Shown here in pieces: positions 34,847 through 46,215 of a DNA stretch of 47,934 nucleotides (position 1 is its first letter; each line of letters begins with the position of its first letter). This DNA is from Alphaproteobacteria bacterium HGW-Alphaproteobacteria-6 (GTDB lineage Bacteria; Pseudomonadota; Alphaproteobacteria; Rhodobacterales; Rhodobacteraceae). The stretch covers positions 1 to 47,934 of the forward strand of contig PHEC01000005.1 of assembly GCA_002841115.1 (NCBI GenBank), in the 5' to 3' direction. Both the position numbers and the translations under genes were made by a program. The notes below the pieces were generated by a model. That model was not told the origin of the DNA and made no database searches. It saw only the letters and a program-made list of their open reading frames with translations.

Positions 34847-37243
34847 TCAGCCCCCGCCCGCAGCCGAGGCGCCGGGCGGCAACGTGAAGGACGGCGCCGC
34901 ACCGGCCTCGGACCCGCTTCGCGCGGGCGAGGGGGCGGGCGTAGCGGTGGGCGAGGGGGCGGGTGCCGCCGAGTGGGCCGGATCGTCGCGCCCGGCCGCG
35001 GCTTCGGCCCGGATCGCCGGCCTGGCCTGTGCCGGGCAATGCGTCTCGATCATCGCGGCGATAGCGGCCTTGCGCAGCGGTTTCGTCAGGTAGTGATCGA
35101 TCCCGGCGGCCAGAACCGACGTGCTGTCGCCGTTCATCGCATGGGCGGTCAGCGCGACGATCGGAACCCGCGGCAGCGAGGTTTCCGCCTCGATCCGCCG
35201 GATCTCGCGCGCCGCCTCGCGCCCGTCCATGACCGGCATCGAGATATCCATGAAGATCAGGTCGGGGTGCAGCGATTGCCAGGTCTCGACCGCCTCACGG
35301 CCGTTGTCGGCGAAATGCAGCTCGATGTCGAAGTCCTGCACCATCTTGCGCAGCACAAGCTGGTTGGTGCGGTTGTCTTCGGCGGCCAGCACCCGCATCG
35401 CGCGCCCCGGCGCCTGTGGGTCGGGCCGGGGCGCGGACAGGGGCGGATGCGCCGCCGCCGGATCGCCCAGCGCGTTCAGCGCCTGAAACAGCGTGCTGCG
35501 CAGGATCGGCTTGGCCAGAACCGCGGTAAGGCCGGCCCGTTCGCCGGCGTCCAGCGCCTCGCCCCGCGCCGACATCAGGATCACCGGGGCGCCGGTCGCG
35601 GCGTGCAGTTCGCCGCCCAGCGCCAGCGCGTCGCCGCCCGGCAGGTCGTGATCGAGAAGGATCACGTCGGGGCGCCGGCCTTCGGCAAGCGCCGCGCGCG
35701 CCTCGGCGGCCGACCGGCACAACACCGCGCCAAGGCCGCAGGTCTGCACCTGACGCTCGAGGATCACCCGGTTGATCAGCGCATCCTCGATGATCATCGC
35801 GCAGCGCAACCCGGCAGGGGCCGCGACGGTGACGCCGGCCGGCTGGTCCTCGGCGACCGGCAGGGTCAGGCGGAAGCCGAACGAGGCGCCGGCGCCCGGC
35901 GTGCTGTCCACCCAGATTGCGCCGCCCATCAGCTCGACCAGCTGGCGGGTGATGGCAAGGCCCAGCCCGGTGCCGCCGAACTGCCGGTTCGACTGATCCT
36001 CGACCTGGTTGAACTCGCCGAAGATGTGTTCGGCATGTTCCGGCGCGATGCCGATGCCGGTATCCTCGATCGTGACATGCAGGTCATAAAGCCCGTCCGG
36101 CCGTTCAAGCCCGACCACCCGGGCCAGCACATGGCCCTGCGCGGTGAATTTCACCGCATTGCCGAGAAGGTTGGTCAGGATCTGGCGGATCCGGCCCGGG
36201 TCGGCGATGTAGCGGGTCGGCAGGAACAGGTCGAAGTCGATCAGCAGGTCTATGCCTTTCTCGCCGGCCGAGGGGCGCAAGAGCATCATCACCTCGTGCA
36301 GGCAGCGCTCAAGGTCGAAGGGCTCGGGATAAAGCCTGAGCTTGGCCGCCTCGATCTTGGAATAGTCGAGGACATCGTTGATGATCTTCAAAAGCGCGTC
36401 GCCCGAGGACCGGATCGTCTCGGCGAACAGCCGCTGTTCCTCGTCCAGCGTGGTGTGGCACAACAGTTCGGCCATGCCGACGACACCGTTCATCGGGGTG
36501 CGGATCTCGTGGCTCATGTTGGCGAGGAAGGCGGATTTCGCACGGTTTGCCGCTTCGGCCCGCTCGCGTGCCTCGCGCAACTCGCCCTCGCGCTGCACGC
36601 TTTCGGTGATGTCGCGCATCAGCGTCACCAGATCGCCGTCGGCGCCGCGCCGGTCGACCAGCCGCACATGCCGCCCGTCGGTCAGCCTGAGCACCTTGGT
36701 CGCGACCGGCTCATGGACCAGGCGTTCGGTCATCTCATGGCGCCAGTCATGCGGGTCGGCGCCGTCAAGGTCGATGATGCCGTCGCCGGCCAGGCGTTGC
36801 AGGATCATGTCATAGTCGCTGCCCGGCGCGACCGGATCGCCGGCGAAGAGCGTCAGGAAGGCGCGATTCGCCACCACCAGCCGCAACGAGGCGTCAAACA
36901 GCGCGAAGCCGTCGGTGATCGTCTCGAGCGCCTGCCAGAGCCGGCGCTGCGCAAGTTCGGCCAGGTGGTTGGCCCGGTCCAGATCCGACAGCACCCGGGT
37001 ATTCTGCCCCTTCAGCGCATCGGCCTCGTGGCGGGCCCGTTCCAGGCCGTGGCGCTGCTCGACGATCTGGTCCGACAGGGCGCGCGCATGGTTCGACAAC
37101 TGGGCATTGGCCGCGAAAAGCTCGCGCTGCTTCTGGTCCAGAAGACGCTCGGCGGCCAGGCGTGCCCGCCTTTCGCGTGCCAGTTTCTCTGCGAAACTCA
37201 CTGCCGCCTCCGATCCGGCCCGGGGGTTCGCCCGCATCGCCAT
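34847..37243 (-). CDS. Hybrid sensor histidine kinase with PAS and two receiver domains
   Basis: A 798-residue cytoplasmic kinase (no clear membrane segment). A coiled-coil N-terminus (about 15-105) leads to a PAS-like domain ([21 protein letters not shown]), the phospho-acceptor domain with the His in [22 protein letters not shown] (about residue 245), and HATPase with [18 protein letters not shown] and GGTGLGLAI. Two receivers follow: a first ([20 protein letters not shown]) and a second ([30 protein letters not shown]). A low-complexity Pro/Ala tail ends it. ATG 37243 has GAAGG; the frame upstream is non-coding. Output and stimulus are unknown. Confidence 0.85.
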   Translation of the reverse strand: MAMRANPRAGSEAAVSFAEKLARERRARLAAERLLDQKQRELFAANAQLSNHARALSDQIVEQRHGLERARHEADALKGQNTRVLSDLDRANHLAELAQRRLWQALETITDGFALFDASLRLVVANRAFLTLFAGDPVAPGSDYDMILQRLAGDGIIDLDGADPHDWRHEMTERLVHEPVATKVLRLTDGRHVRLVDRRGADGDLVTLMRDITESVQREGELREARERAEAANRAKSAFLANMSHEIRTPMNGVVGMAELLCHTTLDEEQRLFAETIRSSGDALLKIINDVLDYSKIEAAKLRLYPEPFDLERCLHEVMMLLRPSAGEKGIDLLIDFDLFLPTRYIADPGRIRQILTNLLGNAVKFTAQGHVLARVVGLERPDGLYDLHVTIEDTGIGIAPEHAEHIFGEFNQVEDQSNRQFGGTGLGLAITRQLVELMGGAIWVDSTPGAGASFGFRLTLPVAEDQPAGVTVAAPAGLRCAMIIEDALINRVILERQVQTCGLGAVLCRSAAEARAALAEGRRPDVILLDHDLPGGDALALGGELHAATGAPVILMSARGEALDAGERAGLTAVLAKPILRSTLFQALNALGDPAAAHPPLSAPRPDPQAPGRAMRVLAAEDNRTNQLVLRKMVQDFDIELHFADNGREAVETWQSLHPDLIFMDISMPVMDGREAAREIRRIEAETSLPRVPIVALTAHAMNGDSTSVLAAGIDHYLTKPLRKAAIAAMIETHCPAQARPAIRAEAAAGRDDPAHSAAPAPSPTATPAPSPARSGSEAGAAPSFTLPPGASAAGGG

Positions 37244-37287
37244 GGCGGAACCTTCGCCGAACCGGGTGAACGATGGATTAACCGGGG

Positions 37288-37327
37288 CCAGACCCGCCGG
37301 CTTGCCAGACCCGCCGGGTTGCCAGAA
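37288..37327. repeat. 17-bp direct repeat in the kinase/alpha-2-macroglobulin divergent region
   Basis: CCAGACCCGCCGGCTTG (37288-37304) and CCAGACCCGCCGGGTTG (37305-37321) differ by one base, and a third begins CCAGAA (37322-37327). They lie 56-95 bp before the alpha-2-macroglobulin start and 45-84 bp before the kinase start. Possible binding sites for a regulator. Confidence 0.6.
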
Positions 37328-37382
37328 CAGGGGCCGACGTGCCAGCATCCGGGCGTAACCCGTGCCGCCGAGGAGCCCCGCC

Positions 37383-40300
37383 ATGCGCCACCTGACCTTC
37401 GCCCTGTGCCTGTCGCTCCTTGTGCTGCCGGCGGGCATTGCGACCCGGACGGCGGCCCAGACGGCGGGCGCGGGCGATCTGGTGCCCGAACGGCGCGCCG
37501 TCCTGAGCGCCGATGTCGATTATCCCGGCAATGACCTCAGGGCGATCTTCGACACCTCGCTGCGGTCCTGTCAGGCGGCCTGCCTGGCCGACGCGGCCTG
37601 CCGGGCCTTCACCTACAACAGCCGCGCCGGATCGTGTTTTCCGAAGTCGGAGGCCGGCGCGGCACAGCCCTATGCCGGCGCGGTCTCGGGCGTGATCGTG
37701 ACCGCGCCACCGGGCCTGGCAGAGCGTGCGCGCCGGCGCGCGGCTGACCTCGCCTTTGTCGATCCCGCCGATCTTGATGCGGCGCTGGCACTGGCCCGCG
37801 AGCTGTCGCTTCAGGGGTCCGGCGCGGACGAGGCGACGCTCAGGGCCATCGTCGCCCGGGCCCGGCAGGGCGGTGATCTGGTCGCGGCCCGCGATGCCCA
37901 GGCCGGGCTGACCAGCCGGACCGATGCGGCCGGCGACTGGTCCGGGCTGGGCCGCATCCTGCTTGAGCTTGCCGCGGCTCCGCGCGGCGGCGGGTCGGGC
38001 GCCGCGCGCGAGCTTGCCGGGCAGGCGACCGCCGCCGCGCTGAATGCCTATCTGCGCGCCGACGAGGCGGCAGAGCGGACCGCGGCGCTTGGCCTTCTGG
38101 CCGAGGCTTTCGCGGCGACCGGGCGCGGTGCGCTGATGATCCCGGCGCTGCGGCTGGCCAGGGCGATCGCCGATGATCCGGCCAGCGCCGCCACCCTGGC
38201 CACCGCCCTGGCCGAGGCACAGGGCCGATACGGGTTTCGCATCACCGGCCACGAGGTTCAGAACGACCTGGCCGCGCCGCGTCTTTGCGCGGTCTTCAGT
38301 GCGCCGGTCCGCGGTGGCGGCACCGATTTTGCGCCCTTTGTCGGGCGCACCGAACCGGCGCTGACGGTCGTGGCCGAGGGCAATCAGGTCTGCGTCGAGG
38401 GGGTGCGTCACGGCCAGCACTACACCTTGACCTTCCGCGCCGGCCTGCCGGCCGCGGATGACGAGACCCTGGCCCGTGACGTGACGCTTGCGCTTTATGT
38501 CCGCGACCGCAGCCCCTCGGTGCGTTTCCCCGGCCGGGCCTATGTGCTGCCGCGCGCGGCCGGTGCCGGCATCCCGGTCGAGACGGTGAATGCGGCGCGG
38601 CTTGACCTGATGCTGCACCGCGTATCGGACCGCAACCTGGTGCGGGTCATGCAGGATGGCAGCTTCGGCCGGCCGCTGGACTACTGGTCGGCCGAGGTCT
38701 TTCGCGGCGAGATCGCCGAGGAGATCTGGCGCGGCAGCGCCGAGGTCGCCTCGCAGATCAACCGCGACATGGTGAACCGGCTGCCGCTGGACGAGGCGCT
38801 GGCCGGGCGCGGTGCCGGTGTCTATGTGCTTCAGGCCGCGCTGCCGGGGGCCGATCCCTATGACAGCCCCGCGGCGATGCAATGGTTCGTCGTCTCCGAC
38901 CTCGGGATGACGACCCTGTCGGGCGGTGACGGCACCCATGTCTTCCTGCGCTCGCTGGCCGATGCCTCGGCGGTGCCGGGTGCTGTGCTGACGCTGGTGT
39001 CGCGCGCCAATGCGGTGATCGGCACCGCGACCACCGATGCGGCGGGCCACGCGGTCTTCGGGCCGGCGATGACGTCCGGAAGGGGCGGCGCCGCGCCGGC
39101 ACTGATCACCGCGACGGCCGGCGATGACATCGCCTTCCTGCCGCTTGACGATCCGGCCTTTGATCTGTCGGACCGCGGCGTTGCCGGCCATGATCCGGCG
39201 CCGCCGATCGACCTTTTCCTGACCACCGACCGCGGCGCCTATCGCGCCGGCGAGACGGTTCATGCCACGATCCTGGCCCGCGATCCCTTGATGCGCGCGA
39301 TCGAGGGGCTGCCCCTGACCCTGCGGCTGGTCCGCCCCGACGGGGTGGAATACAGCCGCCTGATGCCGGGTCACGCCGGCGCCGGCGGCCATGTCGCGGC
39401 GGTGCCGCTGGCCGCCACCGCCCCGCGCGGGATCTGGCGCATCGAAGCCTTTGTCGAAGAGGGCAGGGTGCTTGCCTCGGAACCCTTCCTGGTCGAGGAT
39501 TTCCTGCCCGAACGGATCGACTTCACCCTGGATCTGCCCGAGGGGCCGCTGCGCGCCTCGGACCGGCCGGCGGTGGCAGTTGCTGCGCGCTATCTTTACG
39601 GTGCCCCCGGCGCCGGGCTGGCGATCGAGGGCGAGGTGCGGCTGTCCGCGGCGGCGACGGTCGCGGGCTTTGCCGGCTACCGCTTTGGCCGCCATGACGC
39701 GCCCTTCAGCCCGGTCGCCGACAGCCTGCCCGGCGGATCGCTGACCGACGCGGCCGGCAACGCGCGCCTTGTCGCGCCGCTGCCCGATCCTGGCCCCGAA
39801 GGGCGCCGCCCGCTCGAGGCCGCCTTCGTGGTCCGCCTCGCCGAAGGCTCGGGCCGGCCGGTCGAGCGGCGGATCAGCCGGCTGTTGCTGCCCGATACCC
39901 CGGTGATCGGCATCCGGCCGGCGTTTGACGGTGACACGCTCGCCGAGAACAGCGAGGCGCGTTTCGGGCTGATCGCGCTCGGGTCGGACGCAAGGCCTGC
40001 GGCGCTGGCGGTGCATTGGGTGGTCAACCGGATCGAGACCCATTACCAGTGGTATTCGCTTTATGGCGACTGGAACTGGGAGGCGACGCGAACCCGGACC
40101 CGGATCGCCGAGGGCGAGGCCATTCTGTCCGCCGCCGGGCCGACCGCGATTGCCGCCGCCGTCGGCTGGGGCGAATACGAACTGGTGGCCGAGGCCGCGG
40201 ATGGCAGCGGGGTGGTGGCCTCGGTTTCCTTCAACGCCGGCTGGTATCAGGCCGCCGACACCGCCGAGACCCCCGACACGCTGGAGCTGTCGCTTGACCG

Positions 40301-42893
40301 GCCGGCCTACCGGGCCGGCGATACCGCGATGCTGCGGCTGGTGCCGCGGGCGGCCGGTGTCGCGCTGGTCAGCGTGCTGGCCGACCGGCTGATCACCATG
40401 CAGGCGGTTCCGGTCCATGAGGGCGAGAACCTGGTGCCGCTGCCGGTCACCGACGAATGGGGCGCGGGCGCCTATGTCACCGTCTCGGCGCTCAGGCCGA
40501 TGGCGGCGGCGTCCGGGCGCAGCCCGGTGCGGGCGCTCGGCCTTGCCCATGCCGCGGTCGACCCCGGGGCGCGCCGGCTGGAGGTGACCGTCGAGGCCCC
40601 GGCCGAGGCCGATCCGCGCGGGCCGCTGCCGGTGGCGGTCAGGGTCGCGGGCGGGGTGCCGGGCCAGCCGGCCTTCGTCACCATCGCGGCGGTGGATCAG
40701 GGCATCCTCGGGCTGACCGGCTTTGCCGATCCCGACCCCGCAGATCACTACTTCGGCCAGCGCCGCCTCGGTGTCGCGATCCGCGACCTTTACGGCCGGC
40801 TGATCGACGGCCGCAACGGCGCCGCGGGGATCGTCCGGTCGGGCGGTGACGGGGCGGCCGCGGTGACACTCAAGGCACCGCCGCCGACCGAGGAACTGGT
40901 CGCCTATTTCGCCGGCCCGGTCGCGGTCGGTGCGGATGGGCTGGCGCGGGCCGAATTCACCCTGCCGGCCTTCAACGGCACGGTGCGGCTGATGGCGGTG
41001 GCCTGGTCGGCCTCGGCGATCGGTCAGGCCGGCGCCGATGTGCTGGTCCGCGATCCGGTGGTGGTCAGCGCCGCGTTGCCGCGCTTTCTGGCGCCCGGCG
41101 ACGAAAGCCGGCTGCGGCTTGATCTGGCCCATGTCGCCGGCCCGGCTGGGGCGATGGCGCTGAGCGTGACCGCGCCGGGGCTGCGGCTTGGCCCGGTGCC
41201 CGCCTCGGTCGATCTGCAACCCGGCGGCAAGGCGGTGGTCGAGGTCGCCGTCACGGCGCCGGCGACCGCCGAGACCGGCACCGATCCGGCCGAGATCCAC
41301 GTCACCCTGACCACGCCCGCGGGCCGTGCGCTGACCCGGGTGCTGGCGCTGCCGCTGCAATCGAACGATCCGGTGATCAGTCGCCAGAACCGCATCACCC
41401 TTGCCCCGGGGCAAAGCCTGACGCTGGACGGTGACGCCTTCGCCGGGCTGGCGCCGGGGTCGGGCCATGCCACGCTGGCGCTGGGTCCGATCGCGCGTTT
41501 CGATGCGCCCGGACTTCTGGCGATGCTGGACCGCTATCCCTATGGCTGCACCGAACAGCTGACCTCGAAGGCGCTGCCGCTGCTGTACCTCGACCGGGTC
41601 GCGGCGGTGGTCGGCGGCGCGCCTGATGCCGAGATCCGCGCCCGCATCGCCGCCGCGATCGAGGCGGTCCTGCTCAACCAGTCGGCCTCGGGCGGCTTCG
41701 GCCTGTGGCAGCCGGGTCAGGGCGACCTCTGGCTCGATGCCTATGTCGGCGATTTCCTTGGCCGGGCGCGGGAACGGGGCCATCCGGTGCCCGACGCCGC
41801 CTTTCGCCGCGCGATGGACAACCTGCGCAACCAGATCAACTACGCCACCGATATCGAATCCGGTGGCGGGCCGATCGCCTATGCGCTGATGGTCCTGGCC
41901 CGCGAGGGTGCGGCGGCGGTCGGAGATTTGCGCTATTATGCCGATGTCCGGGCCGAGGCTTTCGACACGCCAATCGCCGCCGCCCAGCTTGGCGCCGCCC
42001 TGGCCGCCTATGGCGATCAGCCGCGCGCCGACGCGATGTTCGCGCGCGCCGGCCGGCTGGTCGATGCCACCGCCGCGCGCGGTCCCGAAGCCGCGGTCTG
42101 GCGCGACGACTACGGCACCCGCCTGCGCGATGCGGCGGCGGTCCTGGCGCTGGCGACCGAGGCCGGATCGGCCGCCGCCGACCGCGCCGCACTGACCGAG
42201 GCGGTCGCCTCGGGGATTGCCGGGCGAAGTCTCTCGACGCAAGAGGCGGCATGGTCGCTGCTGGCGACCCATGCGATGATCGGCGCGGCCGGTGCTGCGG
42301 ATCTGTCGCTGAACGGCGCCGCGGTTGCCGGCCCGGTGCTGCGCATCGCCGCGCGCGATCTGGGCGGCGCGCCGGCGGTGCTGCGCAATGACGGCGCCGG
42401 CCCGGCCGAGGTGACGCTGACCACCTACGGCCGCCCGACAGAACCCGAACCGGCGGGCGGCAAGGGCTATGCCATCGCCCGGCGCTGGTTCACCCTCGAC
42501 GGGATCGAGACCGACCCGGCAGAGGTGGCGCAGGGCACCCGCCTGGTCGCGGTGATCGAGGTGACGCCACTCGCCGTCGGCGCCGCCCGGCTGATGGTCA
42601 GCGATCCCTTGCCCGCCGGGTTCGAGATCGACAACCCGAGCCTGCTGCGCGGCGGTGACATCGCCGCCCTCGACTGGCTCGATCCCACCGCCGACACAAG
42701 GATGACCGAGTTCCGCCAGGACCGTTTCCTGGCGGCCCTCGATCATGACGGCGAGGGCAGCTTCCGCCTGGCCTATGTGCTGCGCGCGGTAACGCCGGGG
42801 CGCTTTCACCTGCCCGCCGCCAGTGTCGAGGACATGTATCGCCCCGATTACCGGGCCCGGACCGCGGCCGGCACGGTCACGATCCGCGAATGA
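37383..42893 (+). CDS. Alpha-2-macroglobulin family protein with N-terminal PAN/Apple-like domain and thioester
   Basis: A 1836-residue bacterial alpha-2-macroglobulin, thought to trap host or rival proteases in the periplasm. A signal peptide ([20 protein letters not shown]) lacks a lipobox. Residues of about 30-95 look like a PAN/Apple domain with cysteines in [24 protein letters not shown]-type domains follow, including [20 protein letters not shown]. The thioester motif CTEQ begins at Cys1389, and the thioester-domain helices follow ([19 protein letters not shown]). It overlaps pbpC by 4 bp (ATGA), as in many bacterial A2M/PBP1C pairs. Full length; whether it is attached to the membrane is not seen. 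Confidence 0.92.
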   Translation: MRHLTFALCLSLLVLPAGIATRTAAQTAGAGDLVPERRAVLSADVDYPGNDLRAIFDTSLRSCQAACLADAACRAFTYNSRAGSCFPKSEAGAAQPYAGAVSGVIVTAPPGLAERARRRAADLAFVDPADLDAALALARELSLQGSGADEATLRAIVARARQGGDLVAARDAQAGLTSRTDAAGDWSGLGRILLELAAAPRGGGSGAARELAGQATAAALNAYLRADEAAERTAALGLLAEAFAATGRGALMIPALRLARAIADDPASAATLATALAEAQGRYGFRITGHEVQNDLAAPRLCAVFSAPVRGGGTDFAPFVGRTEPALTVVAEGNQVCVEGVRHGQHYTLTFRAGLPAADDETLARDVTLALYVRDRSPSVRFPGRAYVLPRAAGAGIPVETVNAARLDLMLHRVSDRNLVRVMQDGSFGRPLDYWSAEVFRGEIAEEIWRGSAEVASQINRDMVNRLPLDEALAGRGAGVYVLQAALPGADPYDSPAAMQWFVVSDLGMTTLSGGDGTHVFLRSLADASAVPGAVLTLVSRANAVIGTATTDAAGHAVFGPAMTSGRGGAAPALITATAGDDIAFLPLDDPAFDLSDRGVAGHDPAPPIDLFLTTDRGAYRAGETVHATILARDPLMRAIEGLPLTLRLVRPDGVEYSRLMPGHAGAGGHVAAVPLAATAPRGIWRIEAFVEEGRVLASEPFLVEDFLPERIDFTLDLPEGPLRASDRPAVAVAARYLYGAPGAGLAIEGEVRLSAAATVAGFAGYRFGRHDAPFSPVADSLPGGSLTDAAGNARLVAPLPDPGPEGRRPLEAAFVVRLAEGSGRPVERRISRLLLPDTPVIGIRPAFDGDTLAENSEARFGLIALGSDARPAALAVHWVVNRIETHYQWYSLYGDWNWEATRTRTRIAEGEAILSAAGPTAIAAAVGWGEYELVAEAADGSGVVASVSFNAGWYQAADTAETPDTLELSLDRPAYRAGDTAMLRLVPRAAGVALVSVLADRLITMQAVPVHEGENLVPLPVTDEWGAGAYVTVSALRPMAAASGRSPVRALGLAHAAVDPGARRLEVTVEAPAEADPRGPLPVAVRVAGGVPGQPAFVTIAAVDQGILGLTGFADPDPADHYFGQRRLGVAIRDLYGRLIDGRNGAAGIVRSGGDGAAAVTLKAPPPTEELVAYFAGPVAVGADGLARAEFTLPAFNGTVRLMAVAWSASAIGQAGADVLVRDPVVVSAALPRFLAPGDESRLRLDLAHVAGPAGAMALSVTAPGLRLGPVPASVDLQPGGKAVVEVAVTAPATAETGTDPAEIHVTLTTPAGRALTRVLALPLQSNDPVISRQNRITLAPGQSLTLDGDAFAGLAPGSGHATLALGPIARFDAPGLLAMLDRYPYGCTEQLTSKALPLLYLDRVAAVVGGAPDAEIRARIAAAIEAVLLNQSASGGFGLWQPGQGDLWLDAYVGDFLGRARERGHPVPDAAFRRAMDNLRNQINYATDIESGGGPIAYALMVLAREGAAAVGDLRYYADVRAEAFDTPIAAAQLGAALAAYGDQPRADAMFARAGRLVDATAARGPEAAVWRDDYGTRLRDAAAVLALATEAGSAAADRAALTEAVASGIAGRSLSTQEAAWSLLATHAMIGAAGAADLSLNGAAVAGPVLRIAARDLGGAPAVLRNDGAGPAEVTLTTYGRPTEPEPAGGKGYAIARRWFTLDGIETDPAEVAQGTRLVAVIEVTPLAVGAARLMVSDPLPAGFEIDNPSLLRGGDIAALDWLDPTADTRMTEFRQDRFLAALDHDGEGSFRLAYVLRAVTPGRFHLPAASVEDMYRPDYRARTAAGTVTIRE

Positions 42894-44971
42894 CCGGGTG
42901 GCGGGCGGGGCGGTTGGCGGGGCGGCTGAGACGCGCTGCGCCGTGGCTGGCGCTGGCCGGGCTTTTGCTGGGGGCTGCGGCGCGCGATGCGGCAGACGAC
43001 TGGATCGCGCGCACCGACCTGCCGGCCCTGACGGTGGCGACCGGGGTCGAGGTGCTGGACCGCGACGGCCGCATCCTGCGCGCCTTCACCGTCGCTGACG
43101 GGCGCTGGCGGCTTGATCCCGGCCCGGTCGATCCGGGCTTTGTCGCCATGCTTCTGGCCTATGAGGATCGCCGTTTCGCCGATCATGCCGGGGTCGATCC
43201 GCGCGCCCTTTTGCGGGCCGGCTGGCAGGCCCTCAGCCATGGCCGCATCGTCTCGGGCGGCTCGACCCTGACGATGCAGGTTGCCCGGTTGCTGGAGGCC
43301 GGGGGCACCGGCCGCCTGCCGGGAAAGCTGCGCCAGATCCGGGTCGCCCTTGCCCTTGAACGGCGCCTGTCCAAGGACCGGATCCTCGATCTCTATCTCA
43401 GGCTGGCGCCCTACGGCGGCAACCTTGAAGGCATCCGCGCCGCATCGCTCAGCTGGTTCGGCAAGGAGCCGCGCCGGCTGACCCCGGCCGAGGCCGCCTT
43501 TCTCGTCGCCCTGCCGCAATCGCCCGAGACCCGCCGCCCCGACCGCCACCCCGAGGCCGCGGCCCGCGCCCGCGCCCGGGTGCTGGCGCGGATGGTCGCG
43601 GCCGGCGTGCTGACCGCCGACCAGGCGCACAACGCCCTGTCCGAACCGGTCCCCCGGGCGCGGCGGCCGTTTCCGGCGCTGGCGCCCCTGCTGGCCGAAG
43701 GGCTGCGCGCTGCCGAACCCCTGGCCGGGCGGCACCCGACGACGATCGACGCCGGGCTTCAGGCGGCGCTGGAAGGCCTTGCCGCCCGGGTCGCCGCCGG
43801 GTCGGGCACCGGGCCGGCGACCTCGGTCGCGATTCTCGTCGCCGATCACCGCTCGGGCGCCATCCTCGCCTCGGTCGGCGCGGCCGACTGGGCCGACGAC
43901 GGGCGCGGCGGCTTTCTCGACATGACGCAGGCGCTGCGCTCGCCGGGGTCGACGCTCAAGCCCTTCGTCTACGGCCTGGCCTTCGACGAGGGCCTCGGCC
44001 ATCCCGAAACCCTGATCGAGGATCGCCCGGTCGCCTTCGGCCGCTATGCGCCGCAGAACTTCGACGGCAGGTATCGCGGCACGATCAGCCTGCGCGAGGC
44101 GCTGCAATTGTCGCTGAACGTGCCGGTGGTGCGTTTGACCGAGGCGCTGGGCCCGGCGCGGCTGATGGCGGCGCTGCGCCGGGCCGGGGCAGGGCCGGTG
44201 CTGCCAGACCGCCAGCCGCCCGGCCTGGCGGTGGCGCTGGGCGGGGTCGGGATCAGCCTTCACGATCTGGTGCAGGCCTATGCCGGGCTGGCCCGGCTTG
44301 GCCGGCCGGTGCGGATTTCCGCGCAGCCGGGGCAGGCCGGGCCGCTGCCGGGCCGGCTGTTCAGCCCCGAGGCGGCCTGGATGGTGGCCGACATCCTTGC
44401 CGGCCTGCCGCGCCCGCCGGGTGCCGCGGCCGCGGCGCTGGCCTACAAGACCGGCACCTCCTACGGCCACCGCGACGCCTGGGCGATCGGCTTTGACGGG
44501 CGCCATGTCGCCGGTGTCTGGATCGGCCGGCCCGATGGCACCCCGGTTCCCGGCGCCTTCGGCGGCGACCTGGCCGCGCCGGTCCTTTTCGAGGTCTTCG
44601 GCCGGATCGGCCCGGACCCGGCGCCGCTTCCGCCGCCGCCGCCGGCGACCGTGATCCTGCCCAATGCCAGCCTGCCGCTGCCGCTGCGCCGCTTTCGCCC
44701 GCGTGACGCGGTTTTTGCCGCCGCGGGCATGGATGCGCCCGAGCTGGCCTTTCCGCCCGACGGCGCGGCGATCGCGGCGGACGGGCGCCTGGCGCTGAAG
44801 GTGCGGGGCGGCACGCCGCCCTTCACCTGGCTGGCCAATGGCCGGCCGGTGGTTCTTGGCGAGGCCGCGCGCGAGGCGACGGTGCCGGCCCCGCCGGCCG
44901 GCTTCCTGTCGCTGTCGGTGATCGACGCCGAAGGCCGCCGCGCCTCGGCCGAGGTGCGGCTTCTGCCCTGA
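42890..44971 (+). CDS. pbpC: Penicillin-binding protein 1C
   Basis: Bifunctional peptidoglycan glycosyltransferase and transpeptidase-like protein of 693 residues. One membrane anchor (about 13-30) is followed by the glycosyltransferase motifs (LLAYEDRRFADHAGVDP, then GGSTLTMQVARLL) and the penicillin-binding fold with the SxxK serine at residue 354 (SPGSTLKPF), SLN in LQLSLNVPVV and KTG at about residue 520 (KTGTSYGHRDAW). A C-terminal BiPBP-type domain (from about 615; GGTPPFTWLANGRPV) completes the PBP1C layout. Co-translated with the alpha-2-macroglobulin gene; they probably act in defence and repair of the same envelope layer. Confidence 0.95.
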   Translation: MTGWRAGRLAGRLRRAAPWLALAGLLLGAAARDAADDWIARTDLPALTVATGVEVLDRDGRILRAFTVADGRWRLDPGPVDPGFVAMLLAYEDRRFADHAGVDPRALLRAGWQALSHGRIVSGGSTLTMQVARLLEAGGTGRLPGKLRQIRVALALERRLSKDRILDLYLRLAPYGGNLEGIRAASLSWFGKEPRRLTPAEAAFLVALPQSPETRRPDRHPEAAARARARVLARMVAAGVLTADQAHNALSEPVPRARRPFPALAPLLAEGLRAAEPLAGRHPTTIDAGLQAALEGLAARVAAGSGTGPATSVAILVADHRSGAILASVGAADWADDGRGGFLDMTQALRSPGSTLKPFVYGLAFDEGLGHPETLIEDRPVAFGRYAPQNFDGRYRGTISLREALQLSLNVPVVRLTEALGPARLMAALRRAGAGPVLPDRQPPGLAVALGGVGISLHDLVQAYAGLARLGRPVRISAQPGQAGPLPGRLFSPEAAWMVADILAGLPRPPGAAAAALAYKTGTSYGHRDAWAIGFDGRHVAGVWIGRPDGTPVPGAFGGDLAAPVLFEVFGRIGPDPAPLPPPPPATVILPNASLPLPLRRFRPRDAVFAAAGMDAPELAFPPDGAAIAADGRLALKVRGGTPPFTWLANGRPVVLGEAAREATVPAPPAGFLSLSVIDAEGRRASAEVRLLP

Positions 44972-45007
44972 GCGTCGCGGGCGGCGGCGTGGCCCGGCGG
45001 CGCCCGG

Positions 45008-46186
45008 TCAGAGCCGCTCGATCGCCAGCGCGATGCCCTGGCCGCCGCCGATGCACATGGTGATGATCGCCCGCCGCCCGCCGGTCCGCTCCAGCTCATG
45101 CAGCGCCTTCACGGTCAGGATCGCCCCGGTGGCGCCGACCGGATGGCCAAGTGCTATCGCCCCGCCATTGGGATTGACCCGCGCCGGATCAAGGCCAAGC
45201 GCGCGGTTGACCGCGATCGCCTGGGCGGCGAAGGCCTCGTTCGATTCGACCAGGTCGAAATCGCCCGGCGTCAGGCCGATGCGGGCGCAAAGCGCCTCGA
45301 CCGCCGGGATCGGGCCGATGCCCATCACCTCGGGGCGAACCCCGGCATGGGCATAGCCCAGCACCCGCGCCCGCGGCTTCAACCCGGCCGCCAGCGCCGC
45401 CCCGGCCCGCGCCAGAACCAACGCCGCCGCGCCGTCATTGATGCCGCTGGCGTTGCCGGCGGTCACCGTGCCGTCCTTCTGGAAGGCCGGTTTCAGCCCG
45501 GCCAGCGCCTCGGCGCTGGTGGCTTTCGGATGCTCGTCGGTGTCGAACCGCACCGGCCCCTTGCGCGATGGCACCTCGATCGCGACGATTTGCCCGGCGA
45601 AATGCCCGGCGGAGATCGCCGCCGCCGCGCGGGTCTGGCTTTCAAGCGCGAAGGCGTCCTGCGCGGCGCGGTCGATGCCATGCTCGCGCGCGACATTCTC
45701 GGCCGTCACCCCCATGTGGCCGGTGCCGAAGGGGCAGCTGAGCGCCCCGGTCATCATGTCCATGGCGCGCGCGTCGCCCATCTTCTGGCCGAAGCGGGCA
45801 ACGGTGATCGCATGGGGCGAACGGCTCATGTTTTCGGCGCCGCCGGCCAGCGCGAAATCGGCATCGCCGAGCCGCAGCGCCTGCACCGCCGAGACGATCG
45901 CCTGGGCGCCCGACCCGCACAGCCGGTTGACGTTCATTGCCGGGGTGGTATCGGGAATGCCCGCCGCCATCGCGGCGACCCGGCTCAGATACATGTCGCG
46001 CGGTTCGGTGTTGATCACATGGCCGAAGACGACATGGCCGATCTGCCCGCCCTCGACGCCGCCGCGCTCCAGCGCCGCCCTTGCCACCGCGGCGGCCAGA
46101 TCGATCGGTGGCACGCCGGCAAGGCTGCCGCCGAAGCTGCCGATCGCGCTGCGCGCGCCCGAAATGATCACGATGTCGTCGCTCAT
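45008..46186 (-). CDS. Acetyl-CoA acetyltransferase / thiolase family protein
   Basis: A 392-residue thiolase that condenses or cleaves acetyl-CoA and acyl-CoA. Nucleophilic cysteine Cys90 in NVNRLCGSGAQA, His348 in NPNGGAIALGHPVGATG and Cys378 in MCIGGGQG form the catalytic set. AAAGGAG lies before the ATG. Thiolases of this group serve polyhydroxybutyrate synthesis (PhaA/BktB) or acetoacetyl-CoA cycling; no phaB or phaC is in the window, so the pathway is not fixed. It is convergent with pbpC (36-bp gap). Confidence 0.93.
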   Translation of the reverse strand: MSDDIVIISGARSAIGSFGGSLAGVPPIDLAAAVARAALERGGVEGGQIGHVVFGHVINTEPRDMYLSRVAAMAAGIPDTTPAMNVNRLCGSGAQAIVSAVQALRLGDADFALAGGAENMSRSPHAITVARFGQKMGDARAMDMMTGALSCPFGTGHMGVTAENVAREHGIDRAAQDAFALESQTRAAAAISAGHFAGQIVAIEVPSRKGPVRFDTDEHPKATSAEALAGLKPAFQKDGTVTAGNASGINDGAAALVLARAGAALAAGLKPRARVLGYAHAGVRPEVMGIGPIPAVEALCARIGLTPGDFDLVESNEAFAAQAIAVNRALGLDPARVNPNGGAIALGHPVGATGAILTVKALHELERTGGRRAIITMCIGGGQGIALAIERL

Positions 46187-46215
46187 GGCCGCTCCTTTGC
46201 TGGTTGCGGATCAGC

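Noticed and set aside
37278-42809. A 1843-codon open frame antisense to the alpha-2-macroglobulin gene
   Set aside because: Its composition is Arg/Gly/Gln-rich with no domain, and it mirrors the real gene; GC-rich third codon positions leave the antisense frame free of stops.
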